This document shows, in pieces, positions 1 through 12,834 of a stretch of 64,000 nucleotides of DNA. The translations under genes were made by a program, and so were the position numbers. Below the pieces are notes generated by a model. That model was not told the DNA's origin and did no database searches. It saw only the letters and a program-made list of their open reading frames with translations. Origin of the DNA: Staphylotrichum longicolle (Eukaryota > Ascomycota > Sordariomycetes > Sordariales > Chaetomiaceae); assembly GCA_019096155.1 (NCBI GenBank), contig JAHCVI010000003.1, forward strand, positions 3,162,001 through 3,226,000. Direction: 5' to 3'. The stretch's first letter is position 1; each line of letters begins with the position of its first letter.

Positions 1-1796
1 GAGAGGCCCGAGTAGCCTGTCTCCAAGCCCATGGCATACAGGAGCCCCGAGATGATCGGCCCCAGCGCGCGGCACAGGCTGGCCGTCGAGGCCGCTGCCC
101 CGTTGATCGTGCCCAGGGTGAGCGTGGTGGGCGCCGAGTTCGTGATGAGAATGGCGTTGCTGGGGTATGCGAGTGTCGAGAAGGTGCACTTCCACACCAC
201 AATGATGTAGACGCTGACCATGCGGAGGTTCTCGGGAAGGAGGACAATGTAGGGCGTGAAGAAATAGAGCAGCGGGTACATGACCGACATGAACTGGAAG
301 AGCCGAAGAGGGCCCATCCTTTCAGTGATCATGGGGAACAGGAAGTGCGTCGATGCCATCGAGTAGATCCCCTGGACGGCCAGGATGAAGCCGATGGTGC
401 GCGTGTCCATGCCAAAACCGTCTGCGAACTTGAATGGAAGTGAAATGGGAGCCGGGTGCTCCGGGGGGTTTGTGCTGAGAAAGACCGGCAGCAACGAGTC
501 GAAGACCATGGTGTGGCTGGGGAGCGTTAATCCTGGCCCTTGTGGACAGTTTTCGGGCCAACTTACAAGGCGAGAATACCGTATGAGGCAATGATGGTGA
601 GCACAGGCTTAGTGAAAATCCTTGTCGTCGCCTTTGTCTCCGTTTTCGACCCCTGAACGATGCCTGATTCTTCGAAATCGGTCGACTCCTGTCCACAGCC
701 GGCCGGTCCAGTGGACGGCCCTGCGGAGCTCCCATTGGTGAGATATCCAGGCAGCGGCTCCTCCGTCTCGAACAGAAGAGGCTGCTCCTCGGCGGTCTTG
801 GCGGGCGATGCGACCTCCCCGCGGTTCCCCAAAACGTAGGAGAGCAGGTAGTTGCCAAGCTCCACACCGCGATCACGGTGCTGCTTCTTCTTCGCGTGGG
901 TTTCCTCCAAGAACAAAAGGCCAATGACAACCCCAACCGAGACGCAAATGGCGCTGAACAGGTTCGGCAAGAGGTAGGGGAAGCGGTCCCAGATGCTGCC
1001 TGGTGCAAAAATCGAGGGGAGGCTGTCAACTGGCTTCGCAAGTGCGCCTCCGATCATAGGTCCGACAATCGAACTGTGATGAATGTTAGCACTCTACCCC
1101 CGGTGGGCAAACCCGCGGCGCAGCACGACCCGTTCCGACTTACCCTATGCACCAGACCAATGGCATAACCGCATATGCTCGAGCTGATAACCCATGTCAG
1201 TATATTCCCTTGTCATCTTGGTCCTGAGACAACTCACGTTGATGTTCCTTGACTGTGACCAGCTCAGCCACAGTCGTCTGTAGTACACCAATGTTCCTTT
1301 TTTGTGTTGTTAGTTGGACGGCTCTGAAAACGCTGTCTCCGCCAGGGCTTCAAACTCACCCGTTCAGGAACCCTCCTAGAGCACGAGCAAACAAGGCGAC
1401 CGGCAGGTTTGGCGCAAAGCCGAAAATGAGAACACTCAAGCCCGTCCCGCCCATTCCCATCAGCAGCACGGGTTTCCGGCCGATCTTGTCGCTGAGCCTC
1501 CCCCAGAACACGCTGGTCGAGAACTCGGCAAATGTGAAAGCCGAAGTCACCATGCCGGCGTAGAAGGAGATTTTGCTTTCGTCATCCGTCAAGTTGAAGT
1601 CCTTGACCATGTGATAGATGTATGGGAAGATGGACATGAAAGCGATAGGCTCGCATATCCGGCAGAGGGCTGGGGCATGTTAGAACCGACAGACTCGGCC
1701 GCTGTCGCATTGTTACGTACCGAGAATCAACAACTGCCTCCCGGGATACGGGACCCGTTCAGACGCCGCCATGGCACGGTTGCTTCGTGCCCTCAT
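1..1796 (-). CDS. Major facilitator superfamily transporter, 3' end outside window
   Basis: Drug:H+ antiporter-like MFS carrier of the fungal family that includes yeast YCR023C and resembles plant ZIF transporters; predicted multi-TM membrane protein, substrate unknown. Exons on the minus strand: 1721-1796, 1360-1669, 1238-1296, 1144-1183, 567-1073 and 516 to beyond position 1; all five junction phases agree. The start ATG at 1796 is followed by a short N-terminus running into RICEPIAF, then the MFS loop signature GRLSDKIGRKP between TM2 and TM3, and the NIGVLQTTVAEL and IGPMIGGALAKP segments typical of this family. A long hydrophilic central loop (about codons 200-310) carries acidic and Ser-rich sequence, and the second half contains GILAFHTMVFDSLLPVFLS and helix-rich sequence. 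The open frame runs off the window edge, so the C-terminal helices are missing here. The family call is firm; the cargo cannot be told from sequence. Confidence 0.9.
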
Positions 1797-4700
1797 GGCT
1801 GGGGTGTGGTGAGTAGTTCGAGTCCTGTGAACTTGGACTTCTACTCGGGGCTTGGAAGCGGGCCGCCGAGCGATGCTGAGTCAAGAGAGATTATTCTTGA
1901 AGAGAGAGCCCACTGATTCTCTCTGATTGTCTGTGTCGAGGGTTGCCGAGTTCGTCCTGGTGTAAGGCAGTGGAGACGGGATCGGGTCTGTGTTAACTGT
2001 AAACAACAACAGGGAGTTGAGTACAGTAACTCGTGAGCCCCAGGCAGCCGGCCACCGCTTGGTGTGATGAAAGTTTGAGCCGGGAGTTAAGAGTCTACCA
2101 AGGAGGGAAAATGGAGCCCCAGAGGAACAACTGAGGACCGAGGAGCAGGTATTTGAAGTGTGAGCGGGAGCCGGAGGGCCGGGAGTGGATGTAGAGATGA
2201 GAGGGAGTCGCTGAGCGCGGACCCCTGTACTCCACCAAGAACACCCGCATGGAACGAATCCCAAGGAAGGCAGCCAAGGGTGCGGGAAGGGCTGAGAACA
2301 GAGGTCACCGGATCATCCATCTGACTGTGTGGGGACCCTTGCGCGGGACGTGGGCAGAAAAACCAGGAATAAAATTGTTCTCAAGGGAAACAGTGAAACA
2401 GCGGTGACACGCTCCCGCATTCTGGGTCCTGGGTCCAAGGGAAACGACAGACAGTCCTGGGGGTAGCACTACTCCGCAGTGGGTAAGCTCAGGTAGTACA
2501 TTGTACTGTGGTACAGACGGGAGGTACTGTTGGTTCGTCCCAAAAGGGGGCGCGAACGAAGTGAGAGAGTCGGCGGATACCTAGCGTTGACTGCCACCCT
2601 GGGCGGCAACAGGGGGCTCAAGACTTGGCGCGCAATGAGGGCATGGCTGGTGCCCCATCTTGCGTTTTCCATGGGGGTTTGGATCCATGTCGCCGACACC
2701 CATGCAGCGCACTTGGCAGGGATCTGCCGATGGGGTCGAATGCGCCGGCACCGTTTCGCTGGGAACGCGACGTGGGATCCTTTGACAAGAGGGCGCTCCA
2801 CCGTTGGAACTCGGAAGTCCCCCGCGACCGCCGGCCGGTTCCATCGTCGGTCGATCGAAGGCGCATGAAAGCAAGTGGCTGCCAACAGTAGATCCCATCA
2901 GCACCATCACCAGGTGTAATGGCGGCAGCAAGGACGCAGGCGCGCCAACCAGAGCCGCGCGATTGACGGCCCCTACGAAAAGAGTTGACGGTTGGCTGCA
3001 CCACGAGAATCATGATGGGTCTTTTGTGTTCGAGCCCGGGTAAGGCTTGGTGCATGCCGGGAGGCGTGCTTGTGCTGCGGGACGTTCCTTGTGTGGTTTG
3101 AGAAGCTGACATGTCTTGGGAAGGCGATGGCACAACAGCAAGCAAGCAACAGACCGCCTTCGCGGACACCTCATCTAACACGGGGTTTGCTTCAGCTGCG
3201 CACCGATCATGAGACAAGTCCAGTGTGCTGTCGGGTGCCTCGGAGGCGGGCTGGCGGGTTCCTTGGGCTGGCAGCGCGAACGGCCGCCCGAGTCCCGGGG
3301 CCGGTCTGACACCACAAACCCAGCCCGTGGTCTGGTCGCAAGTCGCGGCTACGAGTATGGACATCGTCAATCCTGTGTAAGATCCGTATCCGGCGGGATG
3401 CCCATCCTGGCAACTGTGCGGCTGTTCGCTGCCCACTGCCCACGAACCGTCTTCAAGCGGCCGCGGGGTGCAGCAAATCCCGGACTTGTTGGGTCAACAG
3501 GGAAATTGAGGCGGCGTCATTTTCCCAGCGGCGGAATCTTTAGCGGCCCTGCGGCACTCACTGAGCACGGAGTGAAGCAATTGGACCCCCGGACCAAGGC
3601 AGCGCGGCTGCATTGGCATACCCACATGCCGCATTCTACCTCGTCCCTCAGTGGTGATAGGTCGCAGGCAACCAAACGGGCTGTGTGCGAGGCGCCCGCT
3701 CGGTGGGCATTTCGTCACGCCTCGTGGACAAGACGCAGTGGGCCGCGGATGACGGCGATGGATATGGGGAGTGGGCGAGGTTTGCCGGTGGGTTTTGTTG
3801 CTCGGCTGATTGGGCCGTCTGTCGAGAGGCGGTGAATCGCTGACAATGCCGGAACCCGGAGCACTGCGGGGCTAGCAGCCCGGGGTGGAGACGGTTACCA
3901 GGATATCTGAGCACAACGGCCAAAAGGCTCTCAGAAAAGGACAGGCACGGTGGGCTGATGAGCCGCGCAAAACTTGATGTTGTTGCCGTGTGCCTGGAAG
4001 GAAGCCGATCGGAAGCTGCGATGCCGGCACAGCCTCTTTCTCAGAGATCTTCTGCTGGATAGTTCCTTCCTGCCAGTGCTTCGTGCAACCAACCTACCTG
4101 AGCCTCCGTAAGATGGGTGGGGCATTTGGCGCTGGAGGTGGTTGCCCAGAACCAGGCTCTACAAATTGGCACTCATGCAAACGACCAACAATACGGTTTG
4201 CCGGCGTGAAACTCTGGTGAGTCGAGGCATCCTGTCTGCCAGAAAATTGATGACACGATTTCCGCAGAGCGTGGTCGATCGTTGCCAGGCACGGGAAGCC
4301 GGTGAGGCTCTACCCCGTCATTTTTGCGCAGATGTCAGGGGTTTAACACGCATCCGAGATCATGGAGATCATGGGTTTCGACGCCCGATCAGAATCCCAT
4401 TGCTTCTTCGAGGCCGGGCACTAAACGTGGCGGACCGGGGAGCAGGAGAGGATGAGCGCCAACGACACCGACCCTCAAGCCTTGGCTGGGCACACGGGCT
4501 CGGCCAAATTCTGCTCTCTGCCTTCACTTACCCCTCGTCCCGGCACATCCTGCCATGGGTTTGCTCAAAGGCGCTGTCTTGTGAGATAGCAATGTTTGCT
4601 CGTTCAGTTGCCTGTCTTGCTGTTGAGTAACCTCGGGGCTCGCAACCGCAGCGCCGGTTGCCATCGGTTCATGCTGTGCGACAGTGATGTTTCGGAGCCT

Positions 4701-7700
4701 GCCCAATCCGGAAATACCAGCAATTAAACGTCGACAATTGCGGCAAAAAGAAGTCGAGAGGCAGGGAAGCCCGCCGGCCGAGTTGATGGTCCGTTCCGAG
4801 TGGTTGCTGTTGGACTGGACTCAAACGACAGGCGTTGAGCAATCGCGGAGGGCGGGATCCTCTCTTCGCTGACCCACCCCAAACCCGGGATCATTGCTTC
4901 TTTTCCTCCACGCTGCGGAGAAGGACCTGACAAGATCCAACCTGCAATTCAAAACAGGCTGGAATCTGTGCAGAAGTCATTTGTCGCCGCGGATAGGTCC
5001 CGGGCTCCCGGGACTTGTATGTGCGACCAACGATTACAGCAATCTCCCATGAGGAGCACGACGGACGTCTCAAGCAGTGGTGATTGACGCCCTCGATCGC
5101 ATCTCGGCGTTGTCTTGGGCAGCGCCAAGTTTGCTTCTGTGCAGGGCCCGGTGCAACGACTGGCTGGTCAGTTTGGGCACGTGCCTGCAGAAGGTCTGGA
5201 AACCCGCCGAGCACTAACTCAGCTTGGAGCGCGTCCGGGGAGCCATCCGGGGAGCATCCGGTATTCCATGCCCCCATCGGCAGTCTGAGGCAGATGATGA
5301 CACTGCCCCTGAATTTGCCGTCCAACACTAAGGGGAAAGGGGTTTGGCGACTTCTGTTGGATGCTGGATCATCCCATCTGTGTGGATGCACCAGAGAGAA
5401 CAGGCCAACCGGATCCAGTACCACGTCGATGGGGACGCCATGTGGCAGGGACCCGCATTCGATCAGCACCAGCCCGTGCACCGAGCTCACGGCTTTTGCC
5501 ACGAAAACAAAAAAAAAAAGCGAAAAGAAAACCTGAAATTCCTGACACAGTCGTTTCCGGTTAGGTACCTGGCGAGCCTGGGTAACCAACCGCCAGTTCT
5601 TTATTAGGCACGAAGCGCTACACGGACATGACTCATCAATATCGTCAACCTCGAGCAAGTCCCCCCATTCCCTGCCAGTCCGCCAGCCTCCAGCCCCCAT
5701 TTCGCAGAGGTGATGATCTCAGTTTCGAGTCATCGAGGAGACCACATACCAATGAGGATGGCATGAGAACCTTGCACGAAACGGCGCAGGAACACAGTAT
5801 CATGTATCTACCTACCTGATAGACACGACCTGTGGCTTTGGTGATCTCACGGAACGCAGTGGCTTGACTCAGGTACTTGTTCGCGTGGTACCTTGTCTGC
5901 GAGTCCTCGCATTTGTGACCTCAATCACTGCGCATGGGATCCCTGTTGGCAACCTCGCTTCCAGAAAAGGGCCTCCCCCATGTGGGAGGCCCAACCAGAT
6001 TGCCGGGCCGGGGTCAACAGAAGCTGATCTCGGACCACAACCTGCAGGGCTGCACCAATCAATGCATGGCATTCCCTGTTTCAGCCCGCTCTCAATGTCG
6101 CTCAACCACTGCCGGCATGGTACCAGAAACACACGGTGCTTCTTGTAAGATCCCTGGATGAGATGCTGCGCGCTGATTGTATGGTCGGCTCGCAAACAAC
6201 GGCGCCAATCTGTCAAGGTCCAGGTTGATCAGCTCGCCGCACAGACTTCTCTCTAAAATAGCCTTTTGATAATTCCGTGATGTCGTCAATTCAATGGTGG
6301 GTTCCTGAAAAAAAATTTCTGTTCGAAGCGTGGCTCAAGTGGACCACGGCTGAGCTTGGTCTCTCTCCAGAGTAATGGCTCCCAAGCTGATTGGCCACGT
6401 CTTTCACCATGATTTCAGGCATGCATACGGCGGGAATCATGTGCCTTCGAGTGCGACATTCGCGCATTCGCGCCGACCGAAGAATGGCATTGAGCGGAAG
6501 CGCTTGTTGGGGGGACCTCCTGTCAGAATCTGCACCGCCCGCATGCATGGCTGCAGCCAGGGCTGCAGTCGAGTTTCCAGAAGGGTACAGAACGCGCCAA
6601 GGATGTCTGTGGATTGCGTGGTTGCCTATCGGGCCTGGATGATGAAGTGCAGTTTCCACTCCATCGTTGTCGTTGTTTCTCGACACACACCCGTGGGGAG
6701 AGATCCGACTGGATGGTTAAGGTAGATTGTCAAACAGACTGGCGGCTCTCAACAGCTGGCTAGTAAACCCCGCGTGCGAGGGCGCGGAGTACGTATTTCC
6801 AGCATGGTGGGTGGGACTTGGGAATTCGTTTCAGGTCGCCACACATCCGATGACGGGGAGGACGGCCGAGATAGATCCGCCGGGTCAAAGCCGGGCCAAG
6901 CACGGGGAACGGCCCGCCGAGACGGTAACCCACCGGTGTTTGCTGGGCTTTGGCCACACACCTCATCACGTCAAGGGGACGGCGGCAATTCGTAAGCTGG
7001 CTCAGGTTGGCTACCATAATTGGGTCTAGTGTGCCATTGAAGAAGAGTTATCCGGTTCATTTGTCGGCGTGGCCTGGCTCGTATCCGCGTTTCCCCCCCT
7101 CTCCTATCCCTTTCTTGGCTGGCAGGTTGGGTCGGACGAAGAGCCAGGTTCGTGGCGGTGTGCCAGCCGCTCCTTCTGGTGGTCCAAGCGCATGTTCGTC
7201 AGCGCACCCCTTGCGTGGGGGATCAAGGGCAAGAGTTGCCGCCCGGCCAGCCATTTTGTGCTTCCAGAAAGTGCTGCGACCTCTGAACGACCAAACTCCC
7301 CCACACGCGAGGCCGGCCAAGGAGATTGTGAGGGTTCAGTCTGCAATCTTGCCATCTGGACCGCATGTATTCCTCAACTCGGCACCCAGCAGCTGTCTGT
7401 CCCAAGGACCAAAATGCTGGGTCGGGGAGTGGCGCGCCTGCGGCAAATCCTCAGCTTGGCGGTCCCAATGACACCCCCGCACGAGGTCTCGGTTCCGTTA
7501 TTTTGGGCCGTCACAACCAGCTTCCCATGCCTGTCAGTCATGGGCAGGATGGCAAAGAGTGATTTGCAGAGAATCACAAACCAAAGGCCAGCCCTGGGCG
7601 TAGATTACAAGGTAGCATTCAAGCATGCCCCCGTGACGGTGCATCGTGGTTGACGGGCACTCTACCTCGGGTGGCCGGGGTTGAACAAACGGCAGAAACG

Positions 7701-10700
7701 GGTCGCAGACATTCCGTTTGTGTTCCATGCGCGAGGAACGTCATTGCTGCAGCCGTGGGCGGCCTGATCTGACCCGGGATCGTGGTTTTGGCTGGAGCTG
7801 AACGCCGGCACGCTGCACCTCAGATCATGGCCTGCCGAACGAGCCGGTTGCGCCGATCTGCTCCGCGCTGCGACTGTGACCAACTCTCTTGGCATACTTG
7901 CGGGTGCGGGGAGGAGGGAGCTGGTGCAAGCATTGGATGATGCAGTGGCACGAGTGGGCAGCGACAGCTCCTTCCTGCAGTGCTTCCTGAGGTTGTCAGC
8001 CTGATGCACAAATCATCTGGAAAGGGCAATCCGAGCTCCTCCCTCCAAGCTAAGGTAAGGTAGGTAGCGCTCAGTTCAGAGCCGCAGAGCCGAGGTACCT
8101 AAAGGTTGCTGGAAGAGCTCTTGGGCTACCAAATGCACTCTGAAAGTTACGCGTCTTTTGCATCACAGCCCGAGTCAGAGACTTGATTCGTTTTGTCTCC
8201 CAGATTTGATTAACATCATTATCTCCCTCAGGACGGCAATCTTCGACGATCTCTTTGGTAATCACAGTCTCAACCGCATCAACGCTTCCGATATGCCTGC
8301 TGTTGTCTCGGCGACCCGGTCTGAGGCTTCGGCCCCGTGTGCGGGCCTCATCTCCGAGCTCTCGCGGGTGCAAAGTCGCGGATCTCAAGCGTTCCGGGGT
8401 GGTCAAACCGGAGCCCGACAGCCCAGCGGCCCCAGCAGCTGGTCCTCGTGCTCGCAGGCTGCATCTTGACGGATGTAGCTGTGCTATTGCTTCTGCCTCT
8501 GCACTTCCGCCTTCCTCTCGACCGCAACCGCTGACATGTGCCCACGACCCACGATGAGATTCCCCAGACATACATGCGCATTGGGGGATGTGTCAACATG
8601 GAGGCTTGGTGCAGCGCCTCTCAAATCTCGTTGCATTGCCCCCCTATCAACAACCCGGCTCACCATGCAGAATGGGGGCACGTACAGCTCAACCCCCGTT
8701 ATTCCAAGCAGAACACCTTGTTGGGAACAACAAGCAGCAGACACCAGTCAAGCCATGACTGCAGTCTGCAGACGACTTCGTGACCGATCCTTCGCCAACC
8801 ATCAACCAACAGCGCGTCTAAGCCCCTGCGCTAAGCTGAATCTCTTCTGAGGGCGCACCTTGACCGGTCTGCAACCCTACGGCGGGGCAGGCTATCCACG
8901 ACACAGGACGGATGACATGACACAACAAACTGTGTAAGCACGCCGAGGGACTTTGGTGGACATCAGTGATTGCATGCGACAGAAGAGCGGGATCAGAACG
9001 CATTTACCGCCACTCAAGCGGCGACCTATCATCTCTTCTCGTCACATTCAGCCCTGTCTTTGAGTACTGGTGGGCTGCATGCAGGTATCGAACTTACATT
9101 GATCATCTCACATCGGGCCGTAACTCCTGACGACACGCCTCAATCACAAGGCCTGGCCCAAATCAAAGCCAGCTTTCCAGGCCGAAACTCATCGGCATCT
9201 TCTCTGCCGGCGACCACGATGGCCCTCCTCTTTGGAACCGGCGGCTCAACCAACAACGCGCTGATGGAGTGCCTCTGGGGACATACACACACACACAGAC
9301 ATATGTTGACTTCGCAGGACCGTTCACAGATCATGGCCGCAAACTTTCTGAGAGGCCAGAAGGGACACCTGCGTAGGCCAGGCACGGTTGTGATTAGGAT
9401 GCGACAACATCTGTTTTTGGGGGAGAACCATAATGATCTCATACCCTTGTCCCCGGTTCATGCTTCAAAGTCCCGATCCCAAACGCGCACGCCGCTGACA
9501 ACCCTCCGGAAGAGCTTCGCTCCCCGCGGCCCTGCAGCCAAAGGGGCTTTTGGTGGTTTGGCGGCCCATATCTCGACCAGAGCGGCCACGGATTTCTGCT
9601 GTGCTCGGCATCAGACCTTTGGTACATCCCAAGGGAGGACATAGAAGCCGGCCATCAGCAGGACTTCAGCAGGGCTTCAATGCCAGCGCCTGCAGAATAA
9701 GCGAATTCGCAGTTTTGAGCGCAATCCCGTGTGCGGAAAGACCACATCCTTCCAGCAATCAACACAAGAAGACATCATGGTGGCTGAGCCGCTGTCTGCA
9801 GGGTGCCAACCACTGATGCTGCTGCTTGCTGAGGAGATGTTGGCAACCCCGGTGCGGACGGGATGATATCGCCGCGGATGGAGCGTTGCCTCAGAGTCAT
9901 CCCCAGTAACCATCCGTCCCCGAAAGCTATGAGGGTGCTGCTTCCGAGCCGCTAAGCAAGAATGCAGATATCGGTTACAGGTGGATAATGTCGACTCAAG
10001 ACACCGCGGCTCGTTGTGCTCGGGCAGTCATGCATCTCGGCGAGTTTGCCGTACTTTTTTACTCCATCCTCCATCCTGTGCAACACCAACGGACCGGGTC
10101 TACCGTCCAGCCTGTTGGTTTGCCAAGCTAGCCTGCTTCATGACCCTCACGCAGCGGGAGTCTGCACGGCAACACGATGCCGGACCAAGGGTCAACTGGC
10201 CTTTTGAGTACACAGCAGTGTCCAACACGTTGCATGCTGCAGAGTCAGATGGAATCCAAGACTCCATTTCCGGCAAGAGCGAATGCCCACGATCATCTCG
10301 AGCACCACCATACGGCTTCCAGAGGTCTCCGTGACGTCCTTGAAGCCAAGGAAGTCGATGGCAGAGGGGGGCAATTCAGCTGCGGAATACCTACATCGGG
10401 GTGGCTTTTCTGGCCTCGTCCAGCCAGGCCCGTGAAAGCCCAAGACCGTATAGAAGGGACATGGGAGACCTTACGGGAACAAAAGAACCCGGTCTAAGTC
10501 TGCGGCGAGTGAGAAAGAGGGAAACCGCAATCTGCCCAGGTGAGTCCGAGGGAGAAGCCCATCGGCTGAGGGACTACCTCAAGGTAAGGTAGTTAAGGGA
10601 GGTGGCGGCTGGGATTTCACATGGCCCTCTTGGACCCCAGGTAAGGCAACGTGAGCCATGACTTGGACTCGAAGGTGCAAAAGATCCCGGCGCGCAGCAA

Positions 10701-11018
10701 GCGGCAAACACAAGGCAACCTTGATGCATGGATGGAAGCTTCCGTTCTATCAGGGTTCACTGCCCCACTCTGGCTGACCCACCCCAGCAAGGCATCAACC
10801 CCGCTATGGGTCCTGTGCCGCCGGTGACACAATCAACCTCGCCCTCCCCACAATCCCATCTCCAAGTCGCTGCCCTTTGACAAAGTTTTTCTCCATCTCC
10901 GCGACAGTTCAGAGACACAGGACATCGGAAAGTCAGCTGATCCACTTCAGTCTGCAGCAAACACACCGGGCCAGCGCGCAGCTACCCAACGACACACAGG
11001 ACAAACACTGCGATCACC
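1797..11018. other. 9.2 kb stretch with no supportable gene
   Basis: Both strands hold only short overlapping open frames with no recognisable domain, no plausible intron-exon chain and no protein-like composition. Base composition is similar to the surrounding intergenic DNA and not strongly AT-rich, so it does not look like a heavily RIP-mutated repeat. It must contain the promoter of the MFS gene at 1796 and of the CCDC124-like gene at 11019. A CA microsatellite lies at about 9285-9297 and a strong inverted repeat at 5969-5992. Short AAGGTAAGGTAG motifs occur near 8052 and 10580. A long non-coding transcript or a fast-evolving gene is not excluded. Confidence 0.6.
5969..5992. repeat. Perfect 9-bp inverted repeat (hairpin)
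   Basis: GGGCCTCCC at 5969-5977 is followed by a 6-base loop and its exact reverse complement at 5984-5992. It sits far from any recognised gene. It could be a structured RNA element or a protein-binding palindrome; no function is shown. Confidence 0.55.
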
Positions 11019-12083
11019 ATGGCGAAAAAAGGCGGGGCCGACGGCGGCAACAGCAAGAAGGCCGCTGGCCAGGCTCGCAAGGCCGATGCTGCAGCGAAGA
11101 AGGCGGCGTCCGCCGATGCAGACAGGGAGGCTGCTGAGGCGGCCAAGTGGGAGAAAGGAGCGAAGAGCAATTCCAAGAAGTGAGCCTCTCCCCTTCCCCC
11201 GCGTGGTCATCATGCTTGTTTGGTTCCTGTCGTGCTCCCCTTGGATTTCTCCCTTGTGCGGTTTCCTGCGACCTACCGTCGGAGCTCCCATTTCAGGGCC
11301 CCCCATTTATGGCGTTGCTGGGGTGGCCTGGGGTCGCTGGTGGTGCGTTTGCGCCATGTCTGCGTGCTGTCGCGACGGGCGGCATCGATCTGCTGCACGC
11401 ACGCCACATCACCCCTATCGGACTGCCACCCCGACCCTATGGGATGCTCACATGGCCTCGCTGCTTACCCGCCGGCCAACTTGCTCTCCCAAATGTGCTC
11501 AGCATCTGGTACGCATGCGGGGAGGACCCGGATGACGAGGGCTGACATGTTGCACCACACTTCCAGGGAAGCTGAAGCAGAAAAGAAAGCCGAGTTGGCC
11601 AGGAAGAAGGCTGAGCGCGAAGCCATGCTTGCCGAGGAGGAGAAGAACACACCAGGACGATCGGCACCCAAGAATGCCAAGGCAGCCGTGAAGAAGACCA
11701 GGGGCTTGGATCTGTCGCAACTCGACGGCGACGACAGCGGAGGCCTGGCGGCGCTGAATGCGTCGGGCATCGACAATGCGCTCGACGCGCTGTCGCTGAC
11801 GGCCAAGTCGGACAACAAGGTCGATAGGCACCCCGAGCGACGGTTCAAGGCGGCCTATGCCCAGTTCGAGGAGCGACGGCTCCAGGAGATGGAGTCGGAT
11901 GGTACGGGCCAAGGCCTCCGGCTGAACCAGAAGAAGGAGAAGATCAAGAAGGAATTCGAGCGCAGCCCTGAGAATCCGTTCAATCAGCTCACTGCACGCT
12001 ACGACGCCACCAAGGAGGAGCTCGCAGACCTCCGGAGCCAAGAGCGAAGCAAGATCGAATCCCGCCTCGCCTCCAAGCCTTGA
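11019..12083 (+). CDS. CCDC124 / Oxs1 / Lso2-like ribosome-associated coiled-coil protein
   Basis: Predicted 225-residue, highly charged cytosolic protein. Exons 11019-11179 and 11567-12083, with a long (387 bp) intron whose branch point GCTGAC lies about 25 bp before the acceptor. The N-terminus MAKKGGADGGNSKKAAGQAR is Lys/Ala-rich and followed by an Ala/Glu/Lys coiled coil. The C-terminal half carries the family block: NALDALSL, then DRHPERRFKAAYAQFEER, and the SPENPFNQLTARYD tail, which correspond to conserved CCDC124 segments. Known relatives (human CCDC124, yeast Lso1/Lso2) bind the ribosomal subunit interface in translational recovery, and S. pombe Oxs1 is linked to oxidative stress; the ribosome role here is by homology. 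It precedes an unrelated gene on the same strand. Confidence 0.9.
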
Positions 12084-12834
12084 TGATCGGGGGCTTCTCC
12101 TGTTTTTGAGAATGGAGGGCCAATATCTGCCAGGGTATCATGCGTCCGGCCCGGACGGGAAGGGTCGAAGCACTAGCGGGGACATCTGGCCGAGGTGGTT
12201 GTCCAATGGTGATTCCCCAATACGGCACAGCGATCATCAAGTTTGGGAGTGGCGAGGACCAACAAGTTTGGGCGAGACGCAGAGATAAGCGTGAGGAGAC
12301 AGGCTTATGCCGCGGTATATAGGTACTTCAAGCAGCCTTAGAATGTGACGGCGAGGAGGGCGAGGAGCTACGAAGGTAGTCGCAAAAGACGCCGGTGTGA
12401 TCCCTGTTCCACTTGATGATGTTTGCACTGTTTTTGGCGCTTGTCAGGCTCGGGAAGCGGCTTGCCCAAGTCTTCCCAACGCAGCCCTGTTGGCATCCCA
12501 GGCCTGGCTGTTGGTCCTGTCCTCAAAATGGTGTTGGAGACAACCCCCCGACGAACAGGGACCAACAAGAGCCGTTCTGGGTGTTTCAGGATAACCCTAA
12601 CCCTGCTAACCCAGACTTGCGATTGAACTCGGCATCACTGCATGAACCCTGGTGTCGCAGCTTCACCTCACATGCTCCAATGCACAGATGATTGAAACCG
12701 AGAACACATCACCACATGTTTTGAGTAGCCATGCGGATTTCTTATCAGAACTCGAGAGATTGATTAAACCCCAATCTCCTCACTTTCTTACTCGAATATA
12801 AGCTGCAAACATAACACATCCCTCCACCGCGAAA
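12084..12834. other. Intergenic, 3' of CCDC124-like and 5' of FTS-like gene
   Basis: No open frame of interest. Contains a short telomere-like array at 12592-12612 and presumably the 5' UTR and promoter of the gene starting at 12835. Confidence 0.6.
12592..12612. repeat. Short interstitial telomere-like tract
   Basis: Two exact copies of the CCCTAA telomere unit (minus-strand TTAGGG type) followed after two bases by a further CTAACCC. Such motifs can be Rap1/Tbf1-type binding sites or scars of break repair; two units can also arise by chance. Confidence 0.4.

Noticed and set aside
3000..3045. TTCGAGCCCGGG motif resembling a tRNA T-arm
   Set aside because: No acceptor stem, D-arm or anticodon arm can be folded around it.
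2618..3835. Long overlapping frames on both strands (272 and 208 codons)
   Set aside because: Composition is typical of GC-rich shadow frames (Arg/Pro/Ser/Gly), they overlap antisense, and no domain or family motif is visible.
8970..9644. 224-codon plus-strand frame containing a His/Thr repeat
   Set aside because: The HTHTH stretch is just the CA microsatellite translated; the rest shows no family resemblance or supporting splice context.
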